Notes: generated from the sequence alone by a model not told the origin. DNA of 37,809 nt from Azotobacter beijerinckii (GCF_900110885.1 NZ_FOFJ01000036.1:1-37809); one strand, 5' to 3'; counted from the stretch's first letter, positions 1-6,110 are shown. Translations and numbers: made by a program.

Positions 1-44
1 GCCAGCTGCGCAACCGCCACCAGAACCGGCGTATGCGCCCTGGC
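1..44. repeat. terminal direct repeat, left copy (circular contig overlap)
   Basis: Bases 1-44 are identical to bases 37766-37809. A reading frame on the minus strand continues correctly from position 1 into position 37765, which shows that the two copies are one locus in a circular molecule. The simplest reading is an assembly overlap of a circular replicon and not a biological terminal repeat. Confidence 0.9.
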
Positions 45-445
45 TTGCTGAACAAGCGCCCGCCGGACAGACGCACATACCAGCCATAACGCCCATGGTT
101 AATACGCTCCATTTCGCTGAACAGGGTAAATGCCAGGGCCAACTCAAAATGCACCGTCGACCGGGGATCGATCTTGCAGGGCAACTTGGGAGAGTCCACA
201 GCATCCCCCACAAAAGCATCGGACAGCCTTCCATTGGCGTCGACCATACCGACCCGGTGAACCTCGACGGCATGCGCACTGGTATTGGCAACCTCCAGTT
301 GGCTGCCATCCAAGGCCAGGCACAGACTTGTACGGCCTCTCCAGGCATTCCACGCCGCAAGCACAAACCCGCCCCACGCCGGGCCTCTGGCCCACCAGTC
401 GGCATCCTTCAAAAAACTCGCGATCCACTCGGGCAAAAAACTCAT
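1..445 (-). CDS. hypothetical protein crossing the circle junction (5' part)
   Basis: Unrecognised protein. The frame starts at ATG 443-445, 9 bases after a GGAG ribosome site, runs to position 1 without a stop, and continues in frame from 37765 to a TAG at 37734-37736, giving 158 residues in total. The N-terminus begins MSFLPEWIASFLKDADWW and has a hydrophobic, Trp/Ala-rich stretch (about residues 17-35). The C-terminus is strongly basic and Trp-rich (GRIRRFWWRLRSWLG). Such a profile could suit a membrane-associated protein, but that is inference. Two bases downstream starts the 78-residue gene at 37731, so the two probably form one operon. The gene lies on the plasmid-maintenance side next to the ParA module and its function is unknown. 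Confidence 0.6.
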   Translation of the reverse strand, partial: MSFLPEWIASFLKDADWWARGPAWGGFVLAAWNAWRGRTSLCLALDGSQLEVANTSAHAVEVHRVGMVDANGRLSDAFVGDAVDSPKLPCKIDPRSTVHFELALAFTLFSEMERINHGRYGWYVRLSGGRLFSKPGRIRRFWWRLRSW

Positions 446-545
446 GAGGGCAGACTCCTTTCGACATGAGGGCGGGCGCTGCGTGAAACCAGCGCCCCGG
501 TCGATGGTACGCCAGCGCCCTACCCTCTGGCGGCCACGGGGCCTG

Positions 546-566
546 AAAAAGCCCGCCGGAGCGGGC
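546..566 (-). terminator. Rho-independent terminator
   Basis: On the minus strand a GCCCGC / GCGGGC stem (6 bp, 4-base loop, 551-566) is followed by a run of five T (550-546). It lies downstream of the interrupted gene at 618-1110 and would end its transcript before the gene that starts at 445. The 446-617 interval holds nothing else I can support. Confidence 0.7.
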
Positions 567-617
567 CTTTGTGTGGGGGGCGATTGAACATAGCGCCCGT
601 TGCGCGCACTCGGGGCG

Positions 618-1110
618 TTATGCCTCGTCTGGCACCCAGTTGCCATTGACGTACTTGCCCTTTGGCAAGTCGGCAGGCTTAGGCTTGCCCAGGACATAAC
701 AGACGGAAATTCGATTATCGATCTTGGGGTTTGGGGAGCAATGGAACCGAAACTGCACTTAAGCTCTGCGCCTGCCTTGCAAGCCCTTGCTGTGTCTGGG
801 GTTTTCGGGAAAACCATCATTTTGTCGGACTTTTACAGACCCTGGCGCCGGGGCAGTCCAATGCATGAAAAACGGTATGGAAAAGCCGTTCGCTGAAACA
901 AAGTCTGGATAACCGCCCATGTTTTCGGCAGCGATGAACTCTAATTCGGCCTTACGTTGGTTTTTGGTTCCATTGCTCCCCAAACCCCATCTTCGGATTG
1001 GTTACCGAGGTCACTGCTATAAGCTTCCACCCCTCACCCCCCTGAATGGCTTTGTTGGCTTCTTGGGGGCTATAGACCTCTTTTACTTCATGTGCTTCAT
1101 GCAGTTGCAT
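618..1110 (-). pseudogene. small YVLG-type hypothetical gene interrupted by a mobile element
   Basis: The 5' part begins at ATG 1108-1110 with a good GGAGAGG ribosome site and encodes MQLHEAHEVKEVYSPQEANK followed by GWKLIAVTSVTNPK. The 3' part resumes at about 725 as IDNRISVCYVLGKPKPADLP and ends at TAA 618-620. A 263-bp element with a 5-bp target duplication separates them. Removing the element and one duplication copy restores a single frame of exactly 75 codons (74 residues). The EVxxxxEAN...GWxLIAV...CYVLGKP pattern resembles small phage and plasmid proteins of unknown function that share a GWxLLxV...YVLG core. As it stands, the N-terminal half is fused to a short element-derived tail (GFGEQWNQKPT) and is probably non-functional. 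Confidence 0.8.
726..988. mobile_element. 263-bp miniature inverted-repeat element, Tn3-like ends
   Basis: Both ends begin GGGGTTTGGGGAGCAATGGA in inverted orientation (726 inward and 988 inward), with about 24 near-perfect bases. The element is flanked by the direct repeat ATCTT (721-725 and 989-993). Ends starting GGGG and a 5-bp target duplication are characteristic of the Tn3 family, so this looks like a Tn3-derived miniature element (TIME type). It carries no transposase-sized frame. Excision in silico restores the host gene exactly, which is the strongest evidence. I did not identify the parent transposon. Confidence 0.8.
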
Positions 1111-1184
1111 AATGGCCTCTCCTTGGGATGTTGAGGAAGGACAGTGTAACTCGAACACCGTTCATCTCGATGTTGTCGTTACTG

Positions 1185-2078
1185 TCACGCCCGATAATCG
1201 TCACTCAGCCCCGCCTCCCGCAGTCGCTGCTGCAGCACCGCGACCGCCTCGAAGGCCTGGGTCCGCTCGGCCACCACCATGGAGTTCTCCCGCTCCAGGC
1301 TGCGAAGGCTCTGCGTGTAGCGCTCCCCATCCCTGCTCCTCGCCTTGAACTCCTCCTGATAGTTCCGATGCGCGCGGCTGGCCTCATCCTTGTGGCGCTT
1401 GAGGATGTTCTGGATACCCTGGTCGTTGCCCATCGTTTCGATGCAGACACTAAAGCGGGAGTCCTTGAACAGCCTGTCGATCAGATCGCGCACGCTCGGG
1501 ACATACAGGTGCTCCAGGTCGTTGCGGATCGTCATGTGATCGTCGATGCACCACAGCAGAAACGCCAGGTCGCTATCGCTCAGCCGAAACTCGCGCAGGC
1601 CTTCGGCATCCTGCAGATCGCCACCGCCGCCGAGAGGACTGCCGCGCTCGGCCACCAGTTTGGAATTCTCCTGCTCCAGCTGCTCGACTCGCGCCCGCAG
1701 TCCCTTAACCTCCAGCCGCTGCCGCTCCAGAAAACACCGCACCTCGGCCGCGTCCTGCTCCAGCGCCTCGCGCGACCAGCGCACGTCGCCCGGATAGTCG
1801 TGCCCCACACTGGCGACGGACAGGCGCCGCCACAGGCTGGTATAGGCCCGCTCATTCTGGCTGCCAGGATGCCACTCGTTGCAATACTGGCTCTCCTTGC
1901 CCGCCAGATACCGGAGGAGCGTCAGCTCGTCGCTGGTGAACTCCATGTCGACGCGCCTGCCCTCCTCCCGCTCGCGCTTCTTCTTCTCCCGGTGCCGCCG
2001 CTGCCGCTCAGCGGAGGTCAGCGGCCGGCGTGCGGCCTGCACCAAGTCTAGAGTCTGGGTGTCATGTGGATCGATCAT
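1185..2078 (-). CDS. coiled-coil plasmid-type protein, possible DNA-binding
   Basis: A 297-residue protein with ATG at 2076-2078 and AAGGA upstream. Residues about 18-45 are very basic (SAERQRRHREKKKREREEG), a pattern common in small plasmid and phage proteins of Pseudomonas. Residues about 100-145 (ALEQDAAEVRCFLERQRLEV onward to EQLEQENSKLVAE) and about 235-290 form long heptad-rich coiled coils. The middle (about 155-215, LREFRLSDSDLAFLLWCIDD) looks globular. No catalytic motif is visible. It is transcribed away from an array of AATTAGC repeats (2124-2183) that presumably contains its promoter or operator, which suggests co-regulation with the parA region that carries the same motif. A KfrA-like role in plasmid maintenance is possible but unproven. 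Confidence 0.65.
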   Translation of the reverse strand: MIDPHDTQTLDLVQAARRPLTSAERQRRHREKKKREREEGRRVDMEFTSDELTLLRYLAGKESQYCNEWHPGSQNERAYTSLWRRLSVASVGHDYPGDVRWSREALEQDAAEVRCFLERQRLEVKGLRARVEQLEQENSKLVAERGSPLGGGGDLQDAEGLREFRLSDSDLAFLLWCIDDHMTIRNDLEHLYVPSVRDLIDRLFKDSRFSVCIETMGNDQGIQNILKRHKDEASRAHRNYQEEFKARSRDGERYTQSLRSLERENSMVVAERTQAFEAVAVLQQRLREAGLSDDYRA

Positions 2079-2123
2079 CGGCGTGTCCTTCGTCGTCAGC
2101 GGGCTTTGGCTAATCCTACTCCT

Positions 2124-2183
2124 TTAGCTAATTAGCTAAAAGAATAATTAGCTAAAAAGCGAATTAGCTAAAAAGCGAATTAG
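2124..2183. repeat. AATTAGC-type direct repeat array
   Basis: This array contains two consecutive copies of the 16-mer AATTAGCTAAAAAGCG (2146-2161, 2162-2177), a further AATTAG (2178-2183), and a palindromic TTAGCTAATTAGCTAA at the left (2124-2139). It is AT-rich in a GC-rich genome. It lies in the intergenic space upstream of the minus-strand gene at 2078. Related sites occur at 2698-2720, 36324-36346, 36386-36411 and 37072-37099, which suggests a common binding protein, most simply the partition complex. Confidence 0.75.
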
Positions 2184-2293
2184 TGGACAGCAGCACGCTC
2201 TTTCCAAGCCACCTTCCGGGCCCAGGCAATGCCATCAATGATGGCTACTTGCTACAATTCGCCCTCCATTTTTCCCGGAAAGGACACCACCCC

Positions 2294-2671
2294 ATGCGAA
2301 TTCCCGTCATCCTCATGCTCGTCGCCGCCACCTCGCTGGCCATGGACGCCGAAGCCCGGCGCCGATCGGGCGGCGGCTCGAAGTCCTACTCCTCGAGCCG
2401 CAGCTACGTCGCGCCCGCCGCTGCGACTGCCACCGGCGCGGCGGCTCTTGGCACGGCAGGAACCAGCTTCGCCTCGGGCCGGCGCTACGTTTCCGTCGCC
2501 AGCCTGAACGTTCGCAGCGAAAGCTCCGCCGCTGGCCAAGTGCTCAGGACGTTGAAGAAGGGAGCCGTCGTTTACGCCTACGAAACCGAGTCCGACTGGG
2601 TCCGCATCTCGCCGGATGACGCCACCCCGGAATGGGTGATCGGCAGTTCCCTGTCCCGATCCAAGCGATAA
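2294..2671 (+). CDS. secreted SH3-domain protein
   Basis: A 125-residue protein. The start at 2294 (MRIPVILMLVAATSLAMDAE) is chosen over an upstream in-frame codon because it gives a clean signal peptide: a basic start, a hydrophobic core at residues 3-14 and an Ala-x-Ala-like cleavage region near A18/A20, with GGA ahead of it. A low-complexity Gly/Ser/Ala linker (about 20-60) follows. The C-terminal 60 residues match a bacterial SH3 fold (SASLNVR-like SVASLNVRSES, then GQVLRTLKKGAVV, then WVRIS and WV at the end). Such domains usually bind peptidoglycan or cell-surface partners. It probably acts in the periplasm or envelope. It is flanked by AATTAGC sites on both sides (2124-2183, 2698-2720). 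Its role for the phage-plasmid is unknown; surface modification is a guess. Confidence 0.75.
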   Translation: MRIPVILMLVAATSLAMDAEARRRSGGGSKSYSSSRSYVAPAAATATGAAALGTAGTSFASGRRYVSVASLNVRSESSAAGQVLRTLKKGAVVYAYETESDWVRISPDDATPEWVIGSSLSRSKR

Positions 2672-2697
2672 CCACCAACAGCCGCAGCCACGCACAA

Positions 2698-2720
2698 AAT
2701 TAGCGAATTAGCGAATTAGC
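2698..2720. repeat. AATTAGCG triple repeat
   Basis: This holds three tandem octamers: AATTAGCG, AATTAGCG and AATTAGC(C). It shares the core of the repeats around parA and at 2124-2183. It lies just downstream of the SH3 gene and over the stop codon of a truncated minus-strand frame. Confidence 0.7.
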
Positions 2721-2823
2721 CTTGCCCCCAGACCGCGGCAATCTTCCGCCGGGTGGCCTTTCGGAGCTTGGCCAGTTCCTGCCGCTGTTTCTTCCGCTCC
2801 TCGATGTCCTGAAAAGTCGGGCG
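2716..2823 (-). pseudogene. 3' remnant of a coiled-coil gene
   Basis: This is a 35-codon open stretch ending at TAA 2716-2718. It reads like real coding sequence (DIEERKKQRQELAKLRKATR then RKIAAVWGQG) but begins right after an in-frame TAG (2824-2826) and has no start codon. Composition suggests the 3' end of a basic, helical plasmid protein whose 5' part was lost, perhaps when the neighbouring toxin-antitoxin pair arrived. No family is recognised. Confidence 0.35.
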
Positions 2824-2835
2824 CTACACGCCCGA
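2817..2835. promoter_or_regulatory. inverted repeat upstream of the toxin-antitoxin pair
   Basis: TCGGGCG-5 bases-CGCCCGA forms a perfect 7-bp inverted repeat about 80 bases upstream of the antitoxin gene. On the minus strand it is followed by CTTTTC, so it could be a weak terminator. On the plus strand it could be an autoregulatory operator of the toxin-antitoxin operon. I cannot tell which. Confidence 0.35.
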
Positions 2836-2913
2836 TGGATGTGTTAAATTTGAGCGACCCAAAGCACAAACCAAAACCAAAATGCTTGGCCAAAGCATCA
2901 GAGGGGATGAGTT

Positions 2914-3102
2914 ATGTTCTTGATCGAAGAGACGCGCGAAGAAACCTTGGCTGTCAAAGCCACCGCTGCCGGAAAGCCCGTTGCCAAGCGCAAAACGCCA
3001 GACCGGCCACGGACGTTTGACGATACCCGCATCGCTGCACGCGGCGGCGAAGCCGCGTTCGAGTATTTCGTCAAACACGGCAAGCTGCCTGTTTCCAAGT
3101 AG
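2914..3102 (+). CDS. putative antitoxin of the YafO-type toxin
   Basis: A 62-residue protein starting at ATG 2914 after a GAGGGG ribosome site. It is basic in the middle (KPVAKRKTPDRPRTFDD) and ends AAFEYFVKHGKLPVSK. It does not resemble the usual YafN (Phd/YefM-type) antitoxin by eye. The antitoxin call rests on position: it directly precedes a YafO-family toxin, with 6 bases between its stop and the toxin start. It is likely to neutralise the toxin and possibly to bind the operon promoter. Such addiction pairs stabilise plasmids, which fits this replicon. Confidence 0.55.
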   Translation: MFLIEETREETLAVKATAAGKPVAKRKTPDRPRTFDDTRIAARGGEAAFEYFVKHGKLPVSK

Positions 3103-3108
3103 TAGCGA

Positions 3109-3525
3109 TTGCCATCGGTCAAGGTCTCTGACCTCTTCAAGGAATCGGAAGGCTGGTACAGGTACTACGCCGACTTCTACAACAACAAGCTTTTTGGTGA
3201 CCTCCCGGACGACTTCGGCCGGGATGAAGGGCTTGATCTCGACTACCTGCACCATATCCATCTGGCAATGACTGCCAAACTCGTAGCCAGATGGAAAATC
3301 AAGCGCCGCCAGTTCGACCGCACCACAGACCCCAAAGACCCGGCCAACGACTATTGGCTAGTCTATGCCTATGACGACCTGCGCGACGAGTACCTGCTGC
3401 TGACCATCCTCGGCCCCAATGCTCACAGCCGGCCGGAATGGGGCGCATTCCTGCGCACCGTCGCGCACGACATTGTCGAGCCCTGGATACAGGGCCGCGT
3501 CGTCTATACCGATCCCGACGAATAG
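3109..3525 (+). CDS. yafO: YafO-family mRNA interferase toxin
   Basis: A 138-residue protein with the YafO-family pattern: LPDDFGRDEG near residue 31, LHHIHLA near 46, FDRTTDP near 68, LVYAYDD, then YLLLTILGPNAHSRPEWGAF and a final LA-like VAHDIVEPW. YafO toxins are ribosome-associated mRNA interferases that stop growth when their antitoxin is lost. An in-frame TAG (3103-3105) lies immediately upstream, so the start must be TTG at 3109; no ATG or GTG fits. The weak start and the 6-base gap after the antitoxin imply low, coupled translation, as expected for a toxin. The family usually has about 130 residues, so the gene looks complete. Confidence 0.85.
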   Translation: MPSVKVSDLFKESEGWYRYYADFYNNKLFGDLPDDFGRDEGLDLDYLHHIHLAMTAKLVARWKIKRRQFDRTTDPKDPANDYWLVYAYDDLRDEYLLLTILGPNAHSRPEWGAFLRTVAHDIVEPWIQGRVVYTDPDE

Positions 3526-3534
3526 CGTTATCCG

Positions 3535-3966
3535 TCACGCCGACGGCTCATCGGCCTGCCTCCCCTGCGTCATCAACAATCTAGCCAACTCCTGCTGCTG
3601 CGCCCGAAGCTCGCCACGTAGCTCGGCGGCGCTGCCGGCCTCCCGCTTGGCTTCCTCGCGCGCCTCGCGCACCTCCTGACGGACTCCTTCCAGGGGGTGT
3701 AAGCCGGAACCGCCGAAAATTCCGTCGGAAAACATTGGCAGCGAGGTTTCCGGCTATTTCTGCTATCCGATATGGTTTTTCGAGCCTTTTTTGCTGGCTC
3801 AAGCGGGCTGTTTTCGGCCTGACTATGCCGTCACCGGGAAACAACTGTTTGGCGACAACCCGCGCCAGTGCTGGCTTTACGAGGTTGACGGAAAAATCTG
3901 GGGTTCCGGCTTACAACCCCTTCCAGCTCGCGGGCGGAACCCTCGAGACGCACCTCGGGCCGCCGG
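3535..3966 (-). pseudogene. KfrA-like coiled-coil gene remnant split by an insertion
   Basis: The C-terminal part (ending at 3535) reads LEGVRQEVREAREEAKREAG and then LRGELRAQQQELARLL, a typical KfrA-like coiled-coil tail. It is cut by a 227-bp element at 3694-3920. Removing the element plus one duplicated TTCCAG joins RPEVRLEGSARELEG to GVRQEVREA in frame. Farther upstream (beyond about 3966) the frame no longer resembles a protein, so the 5' part is also lost. KfrA proteins are plasmid DNA-binding, filament-forming proteins. This copy is dead. Confidence 0.6.
3694..3920. mobile_element. 227-bp miniature inverted-repeat element
   Basis: The inverted ends are GGGGTGTAAGCCGGAACC (left) and GGGGTTGTAAGCCGGAACC (right, reverse complement), followed by similar GAAAATTCCGTC / GATTTTTCCGTC. 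The flanking direct repeat is TTCCAG (3688-3693 and 3921-3926). The inner sequence has no gene. The GGGG-start ends of about 35 bases suggest a Tn3-derived miniature element, but the duplication is 6 bp or possibly up to 8 bp, not a clean 5, so the family is less certain than for the element at 726. The two elements differ in sequence and are separate acquisitions. Confidence 0.7.
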
Positions 3967-4700
3967 CGCCGACCGCGGCAGATCGCCCAAGATACCCGCC
4001 GGGCCGCTCGGCGAAACCACCTCGTCCGCCGCCCTCACCATGCCCGCCTGGCTTCCGCCACCGAGCGCAGCGCTTGCTGCCCGCCACACCACAGCCAAAA
4101 CCCTCCAGCGGCCCGCCATGCAACGCTGCCGCTTCGCTGTGGCCCGATCCTGCGTTTGCTCGCCTTTCGTGCTGCAGGCCCCTCGGAGGCTGCAGGCACG
4201 GCGAAAGAGCCAAGACCTTACCCCTCGGCTGATTACTTGGAGCGCAGCGACACTGCCGAAGGCTGGTCCGTGAAGGAGCGAAGTGCCGTTGCACAGTGGT
4301 TGCGGTTGCATGCTGTGTTGATCGGCGCACAGCGACTGGAACGGGCCGGGGTCAGGATGACGGCGGCGCTCTGGCTGACCTCGACTGGGGACCCCCCGCG
4401 CCTACGGCGCGAAATGGGGGATCGCTTATTGCTTGGTGGTTGGTCATGCGCAGGAGGTATGGTTTGCACGGGGGGAAAGGCTCTGCTCTTTCCCGTAGGG
4501 GGTACCAGTGGACGGTAAAATTTGCAGAACTATAAAAGCGGGCAAGCGCCTACTCGTGGCATCCGGGCGGAACAGGTGGAAAAACGGGGGGCGTCGGTAC
4601 CGGCGACGGCCAAAAGACGGTCGGACGGGCGACCTGGATGGCTTGACCGGCATCCAGGCATGAGGGGGCACCGTCGATGACGGTGCGTGGGAGGAAGGAA
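3967..4700. other. 734-bp non-coding region downstream of repA, candidate origin
   Basis: No frame here looks like a protein on either strand. Clustered near the repA end are inverted repeats: CGTCG/CGACG (4592-4608), CCTGGATG-10-CATCCAGG (4633-4658) and GCACCGTC-GAT-GACGGTGC (4668-4686). In RepA/IncFII-type plasmids the origin lies downstream of repA, so this is the natural place for oriV. I see no clear DnaA box, no iteron array and no recognisable oriT. The last inverted repeat could instead end the repA transcript, though it has no T-run. Confidence 0.35.
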
Positions 4701-5555
4701 TCAGGCCGGCGGGTGGGTGCGGTCGAGGATGGCGACCAGCTCGGCGCGGGACTTGTCGGGATAGGCCAAGGCCAGGCGGTGCAACTCGGCAGCACGCTCT
4801 CGGGCGTACTCGATGTGCTGGACGTTAGCCTGCTGTTCGGCCTGGGCGCGGCGGGCGCCCTCCGCGCGACGATGGCTCTCGCGGCGCTGCTGCTGGTCGG
4901 CCAGCTCCTGCAGGGCGTCCTTCTGCTGGCGAGCGGAGATTTCGCGCAGCTTGCGCTCGCGGGCGACCTTCTTCTTCGTGCGTGCCTCGGCCAACTGATG
5001 GGACAGGCCCAGGTCGATGAAGAAGCGCGGCCGTAGATGGAGGGTCACGCGGCTGATCCAGTGCATCCCGTGCTTGTAGATCCGCCGCACCCGGCGGCGG
5101 ACGTAGCCGGCCCGCTCCAGGTCAGTGAGCGTGCGTGACACGCGGCATTCGGTCAGGTCGCCATCCTGAGCCAGGCCGCGCTGCCGGTTCAATCTGAAGG
5201 CGCCCGACTCATCGAGCCAGCCCAGGCAGAGCGTGGCCAGGTCGACACGAGCGAGGATCGGCTCGGCCAGTGCGGCCAGGGCGTTCCAACGCTGCTGCTT
5301 TGTGCGGCAGCCGGATTTGTGAATGGTGTCGAGGCGGCGAATCCAGCGGCCAGCACGGGTGCGGGCCTCCTCAATCACCCGCTCGACGGCGGTGCCGAGA
5401 AAGGTGGCGCGCTGCTTATCGGACAGGGACCGCGGGCGGCGCCCGGCTTCATGGCCTGCAACGGGCTTGAAGGGCGGGGCTGGGCGATGATCGGTCAGCT
5501 CGGCATAGACGCCGGACTCAGGAGAGCCGGGGAGATAGGATTTGACCGGCTTCAA
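4701..5555 (-). CDS. repA: RepA-type plasmid replication initiation protein
   Basis: A 284-residue basic protein. The central part (about residues 125-190: RVSRTLTDLERAGYVRRRVR, then HWISRVTLHLRPRFFIDLGL) looks like a winged-helix initiator domain of the IncFII RepA type. The C-terminus is a long, charged helical tail (ARTKKKVARERKLREISARQ onward). I chose the TTG at 5553-5555 because a GGGGA ribosome site lies 5 bases upstream and because it overlaps the stop of a leader peptide gene (TTGA). A GTG at 5567 is in frame but has no ribosome site. The antisense RNA and coupled leader upstream are typical of this replicon class and support the call more than the protein alone. It would initiate replication at a downstream origin. 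Confidence 0.75.
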   Translation of the reverse strand: MKPVKSYLPGSPESGVYAELTDHRPAPPFKPVAGHEAGRRPRSLSDKQRATFLGTAVERVIEEARTRAGRWIRRLDTIHKSGCRTKQQRWNALAALAEPILARVDLATLCLGWLDESGAFRLNRQRGLAQDGDLTECRVSRTLTDLERAGYVRRRVRRIYKHGMHWISRVTLHLRPRFFIDLGLSHQLAEARTKKKVARERKLREISARQQKDALQELADQQQRRESHRRAEGARRAQAEQQANVQHIEYARERAAELHRLALAYPDKSRAELVAILDRTHPPA

Positions 5556-5674
5556 GACTGTCCCCACAGGATGGGGAGCTGCTCGAAACGGTCAGGGCGC
5601 ACGAAGGGTGCGCTGGCAACTGTCGGAACCTGCAAAAAAGCAGGACGGCCCGCACGGGCGGCCGTGTTCAGCAT
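5552..5674 (-). CDS. RepA leader peptide (translational coupling)
   Basis: A 40-residue frame, MLNTAARAGRPAFLQVPTVA and so on to LPILWGQS. It starts at ATG 5672-5674 with a strong AGGGGA ribosome site 6 bases upstream and stops at TGA 5554-5552, overlapping the repA TTG start. In IncFII (tap) and IncB/IncI (repY) plasmids a short leader is translated so that the ribosome opens the structure hiding the repA ribosome site. The same layout is present here, including a hairpin over the repA ribosome site (5561-5577). The peptide itself probably has no function. Confidence 0.7.
   Translation of the reverse strand: MLNTAARAGRPAFLQVPTVASAPFVRPDRFEQLPILWGQS
5561..5577 (-). promoter_or_regulatory. 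hairpin sequestering the repA ribosome-binding site
   Basis: TCCCCA-5 bases-TGGGGA forms a 6-bp stem whose 3' arm, on the repA mRNA, is the GGGGA ribosome site of repA. The last codons of the leader peptide run through it, so a translating ribosome would unfold it. A second stem, GCGCAC/GTGCGC (5597-5613), lies upstream inside the leader gene. Confidence 0.6.
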
Positions 5675-5696
5675 GTCGCTTCCCCTAGCAACGGGC

Positions 5697-5725
5697 TTGC
5701 TTAGAAGGGTACCGACCGATAAACT
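5697..5725 (+). promoter_or_regulatory. promoter of the antisense RNA
   Basis: TTGCTT (5697-5702), a 17-base spacer and TAAACT (5720-5725) form a good sigma-70-type promoter on the strand opposite repA. It would start transcription near 5732. Confidence 0.6.
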
Positions 5726-5731
5726 CCGACC

Positions 5732-5809
5732 TTGCGTGGGTCGTTCAGAGTTTATTCTTTGGTCGATCTCCGAAAACCCCAAGCTTGCCGGCCTGGGGTT
5801 TTCTTTTTT
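5732..5809 (+). ncRNA. antisense copy-control RNA opposite the repA leader
   Basis: Promoter and terminator on the plus strand frame a transcript of about 78 nt, complementary to the repA mRNA upstream of the leader gene. It ends in a perfect 10-bp stem, GAAAACCCCA/TGGGGTTTTC, with the 12-base loop AGCTTGCCGGCC and six T. The size, the position and the loop-bearing terminator hairpin match the antisense RNAs (CopA, Inc, RNAI) of IncFII/IncB/IncI plasmids. The loop complement on the mRNA contains GGCAA, which could pair with TTGCC in the leader gene (5615-5619) as an activating pseudoknot; this is speculative. An inverted repeat ATAAACTC/GAGTTTAT (5719-5755) gives a second stem near the RNA 5' end. 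Confidence 0.65.
5772..5809 (+). terminator. terminator of the antisense RNA
   Basis: A perfect 10-bp inverted repeat (5772-5781 with 5794-5803) is followed by T5804-T5809. Read on the other strand, the same stem-loop is the first structure of the repA mRNA leader and the likely target of the antisense RNA. Confidence 0.8.
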
Positions 5810-5885
5810 CTAATCCCTTGATTTTTCTAAAATTCTTTTGACCTATCGGTCAGCTGAAGAAAGTCTAACACTACCAAAAAGAATT

Positions 5886-6110
5886 TTACACTATTCGTGT
5901 TTTGTTTTTCTCTCGCTGTCGTCTTTCTTCTCGACTTTCGAGGCTATCGATCGCGCTCAGAACCAACTGTAGCGATGTCGTCATCCCCGGATGCGTCATC
6001 CCATCGCTATCTGAGATCAGGCACAGCCATTCGACATGGTTATAGATTCGGTCGATAGTATCGCCGTTGCTATCGGCGATCAAAGGATTTCCATTTGATG
6101 ACATTGTCAT
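5886..6110 (-). CDS. small hypothetical protein, likely SOS-inducible
   Basis: A 74-residue protein starting at ATG 6108-6110 with an AAGGAG ribosome site 4 bases upstream. Residues 8-40 (PLIADSNGDTIDRIYNHVEW) look globular and acidic. The C-terminus is highly charged (REERRQREKNKTRIV). No family is recognised. A LexA-like box lies about 60 bases upstream (6169-6186), so DNA damage probably induces it. In P2-like phage 186 an SOS-controlled protein, Tum, inactivates the repressor. This gene could do the same job here, but that is inferred only from its regulation. Its last codons overlap a C-repressor-type operator (5888-5900), and repA lies downstream on the same strand. Confidence 0.6.
   Translation of the reverse strand: MTMSSNGNPLIADSNGDTIDRIYNHVEWLCLISDSDGMTHPGMTTSLQLVLSAIDSLESREERRQREKNKTRIV
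5888..5900. promoter_or_regulatory. ACAC-N5-GTGT operator near the repA promoter
   Basis: ACACTATTCGTGT is identical to the operator at 34689-34701 in the immunity region. On the minus strand it precedes the repA leader. A weak promoter, TGTAAA-17-TAGACT (about 5885-5857), would overlap it. Repressor binding here would tie repA transcription to lysogeny. Confidence 0.6.

Noticed and set aside
1..44. Terminal repeat as a biological direct terminal repeat or cohesive end
   Set aside because: A gene reads continuously through it and P2-like packaging uses cos, so an assembly overlap of a circle is simpler.
726..988. Inverted repeats read as an invertible DNA switch
   Set aside because: Flanking 5-bp duplications and exact restoration of an interrupted gene fit insertion of a miniature element; no invertase gene is present.
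2124..2183. AATTAGC array as a CRISPR
   Set aside because: Units are adjacent or overlapping without unique spacers and no cas gene is present.
4156..4535. Plus-strand frames in the region after repA
   Set aside because: No ribosome sites, no family resemblance, and composition unlike the genuine genes.
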